A DNA stretch of 64,000 nt, from positions 1-64,000 of the forward strand of contig CARJCM010000001.1 of the NCBI GenBank assembly GCA_948999435.1, given 5' to 3'. This stretch comes from an uncultured Bacilli bacterium. GTDB lineage: Bacteria > Bacillota_I > Bacilli_A > RF39 > UBA660. Below the pieces are notes generated by a model. The model ran no database searches. It was not told the DNA's origin and saw only the letters and a list, made by a program, of their open reading frames with translations. A program made the translations under genes and the position numbers. Shown in pieces: positions 1 through 8,098 of the stretch (its first letter is position 1; every line of letters starts with the position of its first letter).

Positions 1-54
1 GAGGAGCTTGGCGCCGTGGAGGATCACGCCGTTGTACTCCTGGCCTGTGCCGGG
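1..54 (-). other. GC-rich foreign fragment: acyl-CoA carboxyltransferase piece (probable chimera)
   Basis: These bases are about two-thirds G+C while everything after them is about one quarter. Read on the minus strand they translate to PGTGQEYNGVILHGAKLL without a stop. This closely resembles the conserved propionyl-/methylmalonyl-CoA carboxyltransferase segment PGTxQEYGGIIRHGAKLL (known family motif). It joins in frame to the DUF2075 gene at a point where that family has nothing similar. The likeliest explanation is an assembly or library chimera at a contig edge; a true recombination is much less likely. Confidence 0.7.
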
Positions 55-720
55 TTTTTTAGTAGGTTTAACATCACTTTTATCTATCATGTTAATAACT
101 TTTAAGTTATCCCCAAAACAAATATTATTTTCTAGCAAATATTTAAGTTCTAAAACATCATTTTTGCCAAACATAAAAACTTTTTTATAATAAGGGTTAT
201 ACTTATTATTAAATAAATCATCATCAAGTTTTAAATCATAGTTATGAAGATAAGCTATGGGAATAATACTAATATTTTCATTTTCAATCGCAACATTATA
301 ATTTAACAAAAGTTCTTTATAAGTTAGAACTTGATAAGCAGGATGTAAGACATTTTTTTCATGTTTACCAATTAAAGTTCTAACACAAGCATCTTGACTT
401 TTAGAAGTTTTAGCAAATTCCCACTGTTTTAGTTCGATTAAAGCAATAACAGGTTTATGACTTATATCATAGCCGCTTATAACCACATCAATTCTTTTAC
501 TAGTAAGAGGAATACCATATTCAATTGTAATACCAGCATTATCAGGAATAACTTCTAGAATATCTTTTAAAAAAGGCAAACTATTCGCCCAACTTTTAAT
601 TTGACTAAGTTTAGTTTTTTTATTAAAAGTATCTTTATAAGCATCATAAACTTTATTACTAATAGTTTTATCATCAACATATTTAATAAAATCTTTTTTA
701 ATCATAGATAAAAGAATCAC
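55..720 (-). CDS. DUF2075 (Schlafen group 3-like) nuclease-helicase, N-terminal part only
   Basis: Only the first ~220 residues are present; the 3' part is replaced by the foreign fragment at 1-54. The visible part matches the N-terminal nuclease-like region of DUF2075 proteins: a PD-(D/E)xK-type pattern, RIDVVISGYD then ALIELKQW about 20 residues later, followed by the family's HPAYQ...Y and IAYLHNY segments. In full-length relatives an ATP-dependent helicase domain follows, absent here. Upstream GTG at 720 has a GGAG ribosome site 8 nt before it; the in-frame ATG at 705 has none, so GTG is preferred. The family occurs in phage-defence islands and as solitary genes; its role here cannot be judged from a fragment. 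Confidence 0.7.
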
Positions 721-734
721 AACATCAACTCCAA

Positions 735-776
735 CAAAAAAGGCTAATAAAAACATCTAAGTCTTTACTAGCCCTT
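735..776 (-). terminator. Hairpin with T-run just upstream of the DUF2075 gene
   Basis: On the minus strand AAGGGCTAGTAAAGAC pairs with GTTTTTATTAGCCTT (one bulged G and G-T wobbles), and seven T follow. It ends only a few bases before the GGAG site of the DUF2075 gene, so it is either the terminator of the upstream transcript or a leader attenuator of that gene. Confidence 0.5.
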
Positions 777-935
777 AATATCTAAATTATAATAAATAAA
801 ATGTAAACATTCAATAGAAGTTTTTACATTAGACTATTACTTGATAGAATAATAAAGTGTTTTTTAGATAGAGGATAACACTTTCAAAAAGTTTTTGCTT
901 ATAAAGGATTTATGAAAAACAAAGATAAGTAATAG

Positions 936-968
936 AAAAAGTGAGTAACATCAAAGTTATTCACTTTT
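936..968 (-). terminator. Intrinsic terminator of the FAD/Rieske oxidoreductase gene
   Basis: On the minus strand AAAAGTGAATAAC and GTTACTCACTTTT form a 13-bp stem with one mismatch and a 6-nt loop, followed by T5. It overlaps the stop codon of the oxidoreductase gene. Confidence 0.7.
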
Positions 969-2399
969 AAATTTAATATCAAAATTACTAGGGCCTTCCA
1001 GTAAATTACCATCAATATCAAATCTTGAACCATGGCAATAGCAATCCCAAGTTTGTTCTACTTCATTTAAAGTAATACCACATTTCATATGAGGACATTT
1101 GTTTAATACAATATGTTCTATTCCGTTTTTATCTTTATATATGGCCACATTTTTACCATCTTTTTTAGTGTAGATAACTTTAGAATTATTAACATTATTT
1201 TTAGTATTTTTAATTATTGCTTTCATACTCCTTCCAACATCAATTGGAAAACTAATAACCTTACCAATATTAAGAATTCTATGAGGTGAAAATAAATCAA
1301 TATAAGGGTTAGTATTATCTAAGATAATATCGGCAAGTATTTTTCCTGCTAAAGAACCATTAGTAATACCCCAAGTATTATAACCACTAGCAATAAATAA
1401 ATTTTCATTTTTCTTAAGTCTTCCAATAAAAGGCATACTATCATTAGTAATAATATCTTTATTAGTCCATATATAATCAAAAGGCCCTTTAGTATTTAGA
1501 ATATCAAAATTATGTTTAACATCGTTAATATTACAAGATTTAAAAGATTGATATAAATATATTAAATATTTATTTTGATAAGTTCTAAGAGATATACAAG
1601 GTTTATCCAAATTTATAGCATTAAAATTACTTTTAAAGTTGCCTTTTTTAACACCGATATAAGATGTTTCAATTGATGATTTTAAAGGCATAAGAAAAGG
1701 AATAATAAAGTAAGGATAATGAGTAGCAATAACCACATATTTAGCTTTTACTATATAGTCATTAATTAAACATTCATAGTAGTCATTTACTTTATTAATA
1801 CTAACAAGTTTAGAATGTTCATAAATATTATTTTTAAATTTATCTTTTAAAGCATTAATATATTTTAAAGGATGAAATGTATAAGTATCATTAACTCTTA
1901 GTGCTTCTAAGACTTTATCATCAAAAGGAACATCTGTTACCTTTTCTACATTAACGCCATTATTTTTTAAAAATATAAATTCATCATTTAATTTTTTTAA
2001 GCTTCTATTTTCATTAACAAAAAGGTAAGAAGGACTTAATTCTAAATCACAAGAAATATTTTCTTTGTTTATAATATCTACAAGTAATTTAACAGCATCT
2101 CTTTGACTTTTTAGATATAAAGAAGCTGTTTCTTCATTAATAAATGTTTTAATATTTTGATATTGTTTTTCTTGTAAATAAGTTATTTTAGCAGTACTTT
2201 TACTAGTTACACCATGGCCACAAACATTACTTTCTACTAAAATTGTTTTAAATTTAGATTTATTTAGATGATATAAAAGAGACATTCCGGTTATACCACC
2301 ACCAACAATTAAAACATCAATATTCATATTTTTATTTATAGAAGCACAATTATTATTATCAATATTATTTTTCCAAAAACTATAATTTTCCATAAGCAT
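957..2399 (-). CDS. FAD-dependent oxidoreductase (DAO family) with C-terminal Rieske [2Fe-2S] domain
   Basis: The N-terminus carries an ADP-binding Rossmann motif (VLIVGGGITGMSLLYHL) typical of DadA/glycine-oxidase-like FAD oxidoreductases. The last ~75 residues form a Rieske domain with C-P-H-M and, 16 residues on, C-Y-C-H: the paired CxH/CxxH iron-sulphur ligands. This two-domain arrangement is a known family in Firmicutes and Bacteroidetes; its physiological substrate is not established. Soluble, cytoplasmic. A TTG lies immediately before ATG at 2399 and a further in-frame ATG is at 2393; no strong ribosome site distinguishes them. Monocistronic: tRNA-His diverges upstream and a terminator follows. 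Confidence 0.85.
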   Translation of the reverse strand: MLMENYSFWKNNIDNNNCASINKNMNIDVLIVGGGITGMSLLYHLNKSKFKTILVESNVCGHGVTSKSTAKITYLQEKQYQNIKTFINEETASLYLKSQRDAVKLLVDIINKENISCDLELSPSYLFVNENRSLKKLNDEFIFLKNNGVNVEKVTDVPFDDKVLEALRVNDTYTFHPLKYINALKDKFKNNIYEHSKLVSINKVNDYYECLINDYIVKAKYVVIATHYPYFIIPFLMPLKSSIETSYIGVKKGNFKSNFNAINLDKPCISLRTYQNKYLIYLYQSFKSCNINDVKHNFDILNTKGPFDYIWTNKDIITNDSMPFIGRLKKNENLFIASGYNTWGITNGSLAGKILADIILDNTNPYIDLFSPHRILNIGKVISFPIDVGRSMKAIIKNTKNNVNNSKVIYTKKDGKNVAIYKDKNGIEHIVLNKCPHMKCGITLNEVEQTWDCYCHGSRFDIDGNLLEGPSNFDIKFKSE

Positions 2400-2443
2400 C
2401 AATACTAATATGAGTAAAATAAGTAATTTTATGTATAAATAGC

Positions 2444-2472
2444 TTGATTTTTAAACAAATATTTGGTATTCT
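2444..2472 (+). promoter_or_regulatory. Promoter of tRNA-His
   Basis: TTGATT, 17-bp spacer, TATTCT. Predicted start about 12 nt before the tRNA 5' end. Confidence 0.55.
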
Positions 2473-2491
2473 AAATATGTTTAAAAGACAT

Positions 2492-2568
2492 GCCGGAATT
2501 GGTGAAGCGGTTAACACGGCAGATTGTGGCTCTGTTACGCATGGGTTCGAATCCCATATTTCGGCCCA
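2492..2568 (+). tRNA. tRNA-His (GTG)
   Basis: Cloverleaf read by eye. The acceptor stem is CCGGAAT/ATTTCGG with one G-T pair, the T-arm is ATGGG-TTCGAAT-CCCAT, and the anticodon GTG lies in GATTGTGGCTC. The gene encodes G-1 opposite C73, the histidine-tRNA identity pair, and CCA is encoded. It is followed at once by a terminator, so it is a single-gene unit. Confidence 0.95.
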
Positions 2569-2581
2569 CTTAAGGTAATAT

Positions 2582-2608
2582 AAATCTCACAAATATGTGA
2601 GATTTTTT
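2582..2608 (+). terminator. Terminator of tRNA-His
   Basis: Perfect 10-bp stem AAATCTCACA/TGTGAGATTT with a 4-nt loop, ending in T6. Confidence 0.85.
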
Positions 2609-2634
2609 CATAAACTAAAGAAAAGAGGAAATAT

Positions 2635-3282
2635 ATGAACAAAATATTTTTATATTTATATCCTATAGAAGAATATACAAAAATGTTTTTGTTTTCAAAT
2701 GATGAAATTTATGATAATTTTGGTATAGAAAAACCCCTTCCAATTTTAAACGATTGTATAGAAAAAAGATATCGCAGTAAAGGATATCAAATAGTATTTG
2801 TTTTATATCCAAATAAAAAAATGTTTGGTATTAGACCAAAAGCAAAAGATAAAATAATATATACAGATATAGCATTTGAAGACAATAATGCTTACGACGA
2901 AAATGGTAAAGAAAAAATAAACTTCACACCTAAATATCTAAACGTATCAACATTGTTATCAAAGCTAGGACAAATAGATGAATTAGTATTAGGAGGATAT
3001 CACTTTGCTGATTGTGTTAAAAGAGTAGGAGAAGAAGCTATTATTTTAGGAATTGATACAACAGTTGATTTAGATTTAACAGATTTGTTTTTTTCATTAT
3101 ATAAAGTAAAAGATTATTTTAATATAGATAGTTATAATCCAGAAAGATATAAAAAGTATTGGCAACAGCAAATTATTTTTGAAGGAGAAAATAAAGATTT
3201 TGTAGAAAAACGATTTCAAACGCTATATGGTAGTCCAGTATATAAATTTTATTCTGAAGAGAAGTCAAAGATTAGCAGATAA
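2635..3282 (+). CDS. Conserved hypothetical protein, 215 aa
   Basis: I do not recognise this family. It is soluble, with no membrane segment or signal peptide. It alternates hydrophobic strand-like stretches (QIVFVLYP, DELVLGGYHFADC, EEAIILGIDTTVDLDLTDLFF) with charged helices, suggesting an alpha/beta fold, and ends in a basic tail. AAGAGGAA lies 6 nt before ATG. It is the first gene of a same-strand cluster with the DUF3883 protein (33-bp gap) and the LigD-like protein, so a link to nucleic-acid processing is possible, but that rests only on position. Confidence 0.7.
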   Translation: MNKIFLYLYPIEEYTKMFLFSNDEIYDNFGIEKPLPILNDCIEKRYRSKGYQIVFVLYPNKKMFGIRPKAKDKIIYTDIAFEDNNAYDENGKEKINFTPKYLNVSTLLSKLGQIDELVLGGYHFADCVKRVGEEAIILGIDTTVDLDLTDLFFSLYKVKDYFNIDSYNPERYKKYWQQQIIFEGENKDFVEKRFQTLYGSPVYKFYSEEKSKISR

Positions 3283-3315
3283 TAAAAATAAATATTAAAA
3301 AAGAATAGGAGTAGT

Positions 3316-4920
3316 ATGAAAAAACAATTTAAAAAAATAATTAAATCATCAATATTAGAAGACAATTTATATAAAATAACACGAGAAACATTTGATAATA
3401 TCCCATTAAAAGATTATTTTTATGACAAATATAATTTAAATATAAAATTTAACAGCAACGAGTTTTTAAATGAAAATAAAGAACAAATAATAAATAAAGT
3501 TAGAATTAAAATTAACAATATGATAGAAGGTATAGAATCCAGAAGTTTTAGACTAGAAAAAATAAAAGCCGAAGGAATACCGAAAGATAATAATGATATA
3601 GAGATTATTTTAACAAAAGAACGTGAGTGGGAACACGAAAAACCTCGGAAAAAGGCTTTAAAAGTATATCTTAATTTTTCACTACCAGCTAAAAAAATAA
3701 ATATTGAGAGAATTATTGATACTATAGATTACAATGAAAGTGGAATATATATTGATGAGAGAAATAGAAATAAAGAATTTTATAATAATTTATTATTAAA
3801 AAAATATAAGAATGAAAGAATAAGTATCGAAAGTTTAACTCAAAAAGAATGGCTACAACTTATATTAAAAGAAAAAGTAACAAATGAAGACCTAGAAAAA
3901 TTATATGAAATTCCCATATCAGAAGTAAAAAAGTATCGTAAAAAATATATTCCAAGCATAAAAAAATATGCAGATGAATACGTATTTTATTTCCATATTC
4001 TAATGGAAATACCAGAAGAAGTAGAATGTTGTAATTTTTGTATAATAGATTTAGAATATGCTAAAAAAAATGGGATAGAAATAATATACGAATATGAAAA
4101 TAATGAATATCATGAATTATTTAATGTTGATGAAGAAATTAAAAAGCAAAAAGAAATAGAAGAAAACAATTTAAAAGGTCAAAAATACGAAATACCTCTC
4201 ACAGGAATTATTTTAAAGAAAATGTATGAAGCAATTATTAATAATAAATTAGACAAGAAGATTTTAAAAAGTGACAGCTTTCTAATGATTTATGGTGAAA
4301 ATTTCTTAAAAAGTCGAGCTAAGCATATTAAACCTTTAATTGATTTATATGAAGAAGGAGACATATACAAGTTACCTAGTTTTACTTCTTATCAAAAACT
4401 ATATAAAATGGCTAAACTAGAATTAACAAAGGAAAACAATTTAACGTTAACAAATGATGGCAAACTAGTTAATCATGTGTCCAAAAGTAAAGAAAAACAA
4501 CCAATTAAGCCTAAAAACTATATTGAAATAAATAATATAAAAATAAAAAATGGCGACAAGGCACAAGATATTATATATAAATATGAATGTGAGAAATTAA
4601 AAGATTTTCCAAAGTTAGTGAAAAAGATAGAGAAAAAGTATCTGACTGATGAAGGATGCGGTTACGATATAAAAAGCTATGATTTAAATGGTAATGAAAT
4701 ACATATTGAAGTAAAGTCATTTAAAATTAAAAGTGATAAAAAAATAGTCTTTAATATATCAGCAAACGAAGATAAAGAACTTATGGAAAATAAAAATGCT
4801 TATATATATTATCTTTTTAATAATTTTAGTAGTTTAAGAATAATAACCCATGAACAATATATTAAATATGCCAAAAAAATTACAGGTTACAAAATTGAAC
4901 AAGATATAATTGAAGAATAA
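3316..4920 (+). CDS. DUF3883 (PD-(D/E)xK nuclease-like) domain protein, 534 aa
   Basis: The first ~410 residues are lysine/glutamate-rich, helical and not recognised. The C-terminal ~110 residues are a DUF3883 domain: GCGYDIKSYD, then EIHIEVKSFK, the G-x-D...E-x-K arrangement of Mrr/PD-(D/E)xK nucleases. DUF3883 is known at the ends of helicases and restriction- or defence-type proteins. Here it is not joined to a helicase. A hairpin terminator after the stop overlaps the ribosome site of the following LigD-like gene. Nuclease activity is inferred from motif only. Confidence 0.7.
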   Translation: MKKQFKKIIKSSILEDNLYKITRETFDNIPLKDYFYDKYNLNIKFNSNEFLNENKEQIINKVRIKINNMIEGIESRSFRLEKIKAEGIPKDNNDIEIILTKEREWEHEKPRKKALKVYLNFSLPAKKINIERIIDTIDYNESGIYIDERNRNKEFYNNLLLKKYKNERISIESLTQKEWLQLILKEKVTNEDLEKLYEIPISEVKKYRKKYIPSIKKYADEYVFYFHILMEIPEEVECCNFCIIDLEYAKKNGIEIIYEYENNEYHELFNVDEEIKKQKEIEENNLKGQKYEIPLTGIILKKMYEAIINNKLDKKILKSDSFLMIYGENFLKSRAKHIKPLIDLYEEGDIYKLPSFTSYQKLYKMAKLELTKENNLTLTNDGKLVNHVSKSKEKQPIKPKNYIEINNIKIKNGDKAQDIIYKYECEKLKDFPKLVKKIEKKYLTDEGCGYDIKSYDLNGNEIHIEVKSFKIKSDKKIVFNISANEDKELMENKNAYIYYLFNNFSSLRIITHEQYIKYAKKITGYKIEQDIIEE

Positions 4921-4927
4921 CAAAACT

Positions 4928-4962
4928 AAAAGTCTCCACACTATATATAAGGAGATTTTTTT
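4928..4962 (+). terminator. Terminator-like hairpin whose 3' arm contains the ligD-like ribosome site
   Basis: AAAAGTCTCC pairs with GGAGATTTTT (10 bp, one G-T) across a 13-nt loop, and the U-run continues to ATG at 4964. The GGAG in the 3' arm is the only plausible ribosome site of the downstream gene, so the same structure could end transcription and hide the ribosome site. Confidence 0.6.
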
Positions 4963-4963
4963 A

Positions 4964-6355
4964 ATGAATAAATTAACTAAATATAATAAAAAAAGAGATT
5001 TTAATAAGACAAGTGAACCCAAAGGAATAGAAAAGAAAGGGCATAAAAAATTAATTTTTTGTGTTCAACATCACTTAGCGAGAAAAGACCATTATGATTT
5101 TAGGTTAGAACTAAATGGAGTATTACTTAGTTGGGCAGTACCAAAAGGCCCAAGTTATAACCCTAAAGAAAAAAGACTCGCTGTTCATGTAGAAGACCAT
5201 CCTTATGATTACAGAAATTTTGAAGGTGTAATACCAAAAGGTGAATATGGAGGTGGAGTTGTTCAATTATGGGATAAAGGTGAATGGCTACCTATTGAAA
5301 ATCCAAACGAAACATATAAAAAAGGCTATTTAAAATTTATATTAAAAGGAAGTAGACTAAAAGGAGCATGGACTTTAATTCATTTTAAAGAAAACAATTG
5401 GCTATTGATAAAAGAAAAAGATAATATCAAAGGGTTTAAAGATATTAATAGATATAAAACAAGTATAAAAACCGGAAGAACCATAGAAGAGATTGAAAGA
5501 AATATTAAAATAAATAAAAAGGATAAAAAAGAAGAAATAAATATTACGCATCCTGAAAAAATAATTTACAAGAATCCTAAGATAACGAAAGGTGAAGTAA
5601 TAGAATACTATGAATTAGTAGCAAGTAGAATGCTACCATATATTAAAAATAGAATATTAAGTACTAAAAGATGTCCTGAAGGTATAGATGGTAATATATT
5701 TTTTAAAAAGCATTTGGAACCTAATAGAGATGGTATAAAAATGATTAAATTACCAAGTTCAAAAGATAAAAAAGATGATTACTATTATATTGTAAATAAA
5801 AAAGGTTTATTAAATGAAGCTAATATGAACAGTATTGAGTTTCATGTATGGGGAAGTACTGTAAAGAAAATAGATAGTCCTGATATAATGGTATTTGACT
5901 TAGACCCAGATGAATCATTAAATATAGATAAAGTGAGAGGTGGTGTCAAAGATTTAAAAAAAATATTAGATGAATTAAAATTAAAGTCTTACTTAAAAAC
6001 GAGTGGCGGCAAAGGATATCATATTGTAGTACCTATAAAAAATAAAATCAGTTGGTTAGAATTTAGGGATATTGCTAAAAATATAGCCAAGCTTATGGAA
6101 AATAAATGGCCAAATAAATACACAAGTAATATGCGAATGGAAAAAAGAAAAGGTAAAATATTTATAGATTGGGTTCGCAATACCAAAGGAGCTACAAGTA
6201 TCGCTCCATATTCCTTAAGAGCAAGAAAAAATGCACCTATATCCATACCTATAAAATGGAGTGAATTAGATAAAATAAAGCCAAATGAAATAACTATCAA
6301 AGAAGCAGTTAAAAGATTACAAAGAAAAGATCCTTGGGAAGATTTCTTTACATAA
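4964..6355 (+). CDS. LigD-like protein: 3'-phosphoesterase plus polymerase/primase domains, no ligase
   Basis: Residues ~25-135 form the LigD phosphoesterase (PE) domain with its conserved residues (DHYDFRLELNGVLLSWAVPK, GEYGGG); it trims 3' ends. Residues ~190-463 form the LigD polymerase (AEP primase) domain with the FDLDPDE metal site near residue 310, LKTSGGKGYHIVVP and GATSIAPYSLRAR. Known LigDs are POL-PE-LIG (mycobacteria), PE-LIG-POL (Pseudomonas) or LIG-POL (Bacillus). The PE-POL order here looks like the Pseudomonas type with the ligase removed; 463 aa against more than 800. No ku gene is in the window. Start: ATG 4964, 8 nt after GGAG; an earlier in-frame ATG at 4910 would lie inside the upstream gene. 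Confidence 0.9.
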   Translation: MNKLTKYNKKRDFNKTSEPKGIEKKGHKKLIFCVQHHLARKDHYDFRLELNGVLLSWAVPKGPSYNPKEKRLAVHVEDHPYDYRNFEGVIPKGEYGGGVVQLWDKGEWLPIENPNETYKKGYLKFILKGSRLKGAWTLIHFKENNWLLIKEKDNIKGFKDINRYKTSIKTGRTIEEIERNIKINKKDKKEEINITHPEKIIYKNPKITKGEVIEYYELVASRMLPYIKNRILSTKRCPEGIDGNIFFKKHLEPNRDGIKMIKLPSSKDKKDDYYYIVNKKGLLNEANMNSIEFHVWGSTVKKIDSPDIMVFDLDPDESLNIDKVRGGVKDLKKILDELKLKSYLKTSGGKGYHIVVPIKNKISWLEFRDIAKNIAKLMENKWPNKYTSNMRMEKRKGKIFIDWVRNTKGATSIAPYSLRARKNAPISIPIKWSELDKIKPNEITIKEAVKRLQRKDPWEDFFT

Positions 6356-6369
6356 TTATATTAATTTAA

Positions 6370-6398
6370 TTGATAATATAATTAAAATCTTTTATAAT
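6370..6398 (+). promoter_or_regulatory. Promoter of the S26-like gene
   Basis: TTGATA, 17-bp spacer, perfect TATAAT; 21 nt upstream of ATG 6420, with AAAGGG in between. Confidence 0.75.
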
Positions 6399-6419
6399 TA
6401 AATAAAGGGTAGTGATACT

Positions 6420-6962
6420 ATGAAAAAAACAGGAATAGTTTTACTTAAAATTCTATTAGGATTAATGGAAACAATTTTAATTCTTGTAATAGTAATAAAT
6501 ATTTTGTTAATATTATCTGATAAAGTATTAAAAAAACCCTACCCATCCATAATGGATTATACATATCTAACTATTAAGAAGAGTGATAAATATTTAGGTA
6601 TAAATAAAGGAGACTTGCTTATTCTTGATATCAGAAAAGCTTTTAAGAGTAATGATATAGTATATTATAGAGATTACGACGAATATAAACTTGGAAAAAT
6701 AGAAGAAATAATTGTAGAAAATGTTTTAGTTAAAAATGACGAATTAGAAGAAAATACAACTAAAGGTTTAGTAGAAGGAACATTAATCATAACTATTAAA
6801 AAACTAGGAACTTATGTAAGTATGATATTTCAACCTATATCATTAGCTATATCAATAGTTATATTAACGATAGTAACTATTTTCCAAAACTTTATAAGCA
6901 AAAAAACAAAGCAAGGAAAAGATGAAAAGCCAGACTTTAAAAAAATGAAACATTATAACTAA
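6420..6962 (+). CDS. Signal peptidase I-like (S26B/SipW-type) membrane protein, probably degenerate
   Basis: One N-terminal membrane segment (~10-33), an extracytoplasmic domain and a second segment (~130-155), which is the SipW/archaeal signal-peptidase topology. The domain keeps the fold markers GDLLILD and NDIVYYR and a Ser-Ile-Met (PSIMDY) where the family has SGSMEP with its nucleophilic serine. The second catalytic residue, His in TVHRIV of the SipW group, is not evident: the matching segment reads YKLGKIEEI, although a Lys is near. Could be a divergent active enzyme or a structural relic. Not a LexA-type repressor, given the two membrane segments. Confidence 0.55.
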   Translation: MKKTGIVLLKILLGLMETILILVIVINILLILSDKVLKKPYPSIMDYTYLTIKKSDKYLGINKGDLLILDIRKAFKSNDIVYYRDYDEYKLGKIEEIIVENVLVKNDELEENTTKGLVEGTLIITIKKLGTYVSMIFQPISLAISIVILTIVTIFQNFISKKTKQGKDEKPDFKKMKHYN

Positions 6963-6974
6963 ATTATAAATTAG

Positions 6975-7004
6975 TTGTACTTTTTATTAGTTTTATGTTA
7001 TAAT
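6975..7004 (+). promoter_or_regulatory. secG promoter
   Basis: TTGTAC, 18-bp spacer, TATAAT, 28 nt before the secG start. Confidence 0.65.
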
Positions 7005-7032
7005 CTTACTTGTAAAAAAGGAATGATTATAA

Positions 7033-7251
7033 ATGTTAGAAACAATTTTATTAATAGTATCAATACTAATTATCGCTGTAGTATTATTACAAGGAAGTAA
7101 AGCCAGTGATGGAAGCCAAATATTAAGTGGTGGAAATGATGCATTATTTCAAAATATGAAAGAAAGAGGATTTGAACTTTTCATAAGTAGATTTACTTTA
7201 GTATTAGGCTTTGTATTCTTTATTATTTCATTAATACTATTCTTAAAATAA
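7033..7251 (+). CDS. secG: Preprotein translocase subunit SecG
   Basis: 72 aa, the usual length. Two hydrophobic segments (3-21 and 50-70) flank a conserved middle with VVLLQGSKASDGSQILSGG and the F-x-R-x-T stretch (SRFTLVLG) of SecG. It helps the SecYEG channel in protein export. AAAAGGAA precedes ATG. Own promoter and own terminator, so monocistronic. Confidence 0.9.
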   Translation: MLETILLIVSILIIAVVLLQGSKASDGSQILSGGNDALFQNMKERGFELFISRFTLVLGFVFFIISLILFLK

Positions 7252-7287
7252 AAAATCAACGTTTAAAATGCGGTTGATTTTTTTTTA
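7251..7287 (+). terminator. secG terminator
   Basis: AAAATCAAC pairs with GTTGATTTT around a short loop, then a long T-run. It separates secG from the cas operon. Confidence 0.85.
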
Positions 7288-7310
7288 TTAATGCATTTTT
7301 ATTAAAAACA

Positions 7311-7339
7311 TTGACAATTCAAGCATTTAATAATATTCT
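7311..7339 (+). promoter_or_regulatory. Promoter of the cas operon
   Basis: Consensus TTGACA, 17-bp spacer, TATTCT; 24 nt before the cas6 start and directly after the secG terminator. Confidence 0.8.
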
Positions 7340-7363
7340 ATAGCTAGAAAGGAGAAATGTATA

Positions 7364-8086
7364 ATGAAGATAAACTTATATTTCAGTTTAAAGAATAATG
7401 TAATATCTATAGATTATAGTAAATTTATAGTATCTTACATAAAGCAGTGCTTATTTTTATATGACAAAAAACTATATAAAAAATGGTATGAAGGCAAAAA
7501 TGAAATCAAACCGTTTACATTTTCTGTATACTTTAACAATCCAGTATTTAAAGGTGAAAAAATTATATTAGGAAATAAAGATATGATAGTATATTTTAAA
7601 ATGCCAATTAGCGAAGATACAATAAGACTATATAATGCATTTTTAGCAAGATTTAAAAATAAAGAAGAATTTAAAATAACTGATAATAGTATGTTATTAA
7701 CTCATTTATATTCTGAGGTTTTAAAAGAATTTGAAGATAACCATCTAATAATTAAAATGAATAGTCCTTTAATAGCAAGAAATCACGACAGACAAACAAA
7801 CAAAAATAAGTATTATTTAGCTACAGATTCTGAGTTTAAGGAAACTATCAAAATAAATATATCTAATGTTATAGAAAGACTTAATCTTGATTTATCTTTA
7901 GAAGACTTTGAAATAAACCCTTTAAAAACTACTAAAACAGTAGTAAGACTTTATGGTTCAATGATTCAAGGTTCATTAGGTATTTTTGAATTAAAAGGAA
8001 ATAAAGAATTATTAAATTTCTTATATCAAACAGGAATTGGATCCGCAAGATCATCAGGATATGGTACCTTTAGCATCATCAAGTAG
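7364..8086 (+). CDS. cas6: CRISPR RNA endoribonuclease Cas6
   Basis: 240 aa, first gene of the cas operon. The C-terminus has the glycine-rich loop of Cas6 (GIGSARSSGYGTFSI), and the protein starts with a ferredoxin-like strand (KINLYFSLKNN). Cas6 cuts the array transcript in each repeat, leaving an 8-nt 5' handle; here that handle would end in UUUAAAG for both repeat types. AGAAAGGAGAA ribosome site. The next gene starts 12 nt downstream. Confidence 0.9.
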   Translation: MKINLYFSLKNNVISIDYSKFIVSYIKQCLFLYDKKLYKKWYEGKNEIKPFTFSVYFNNPVFKGEKIILGNKDMIVYFKMPISEDTIRLYNAFLARFKNKEEFKITDNSMLLTHLYSEVLKEFEDNHLIIKMNSPLIARNHDRQTNKNKYYLATDSEFKETIKINISNVIERLNLDLSLEDFEINPLKTTKTVVRLYGSMIQGSLGIFELKGNKELLNFLYQTGIGSARSSGYGTFSIIK

Positions 8087-8098
8087 AAAGGAGAGAGT

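Noticed and set aside
8..190. Plus-strand open frame at the window start.
   Set aside because: It is opposite the DUF2075 gene and spans the chimeric junction.
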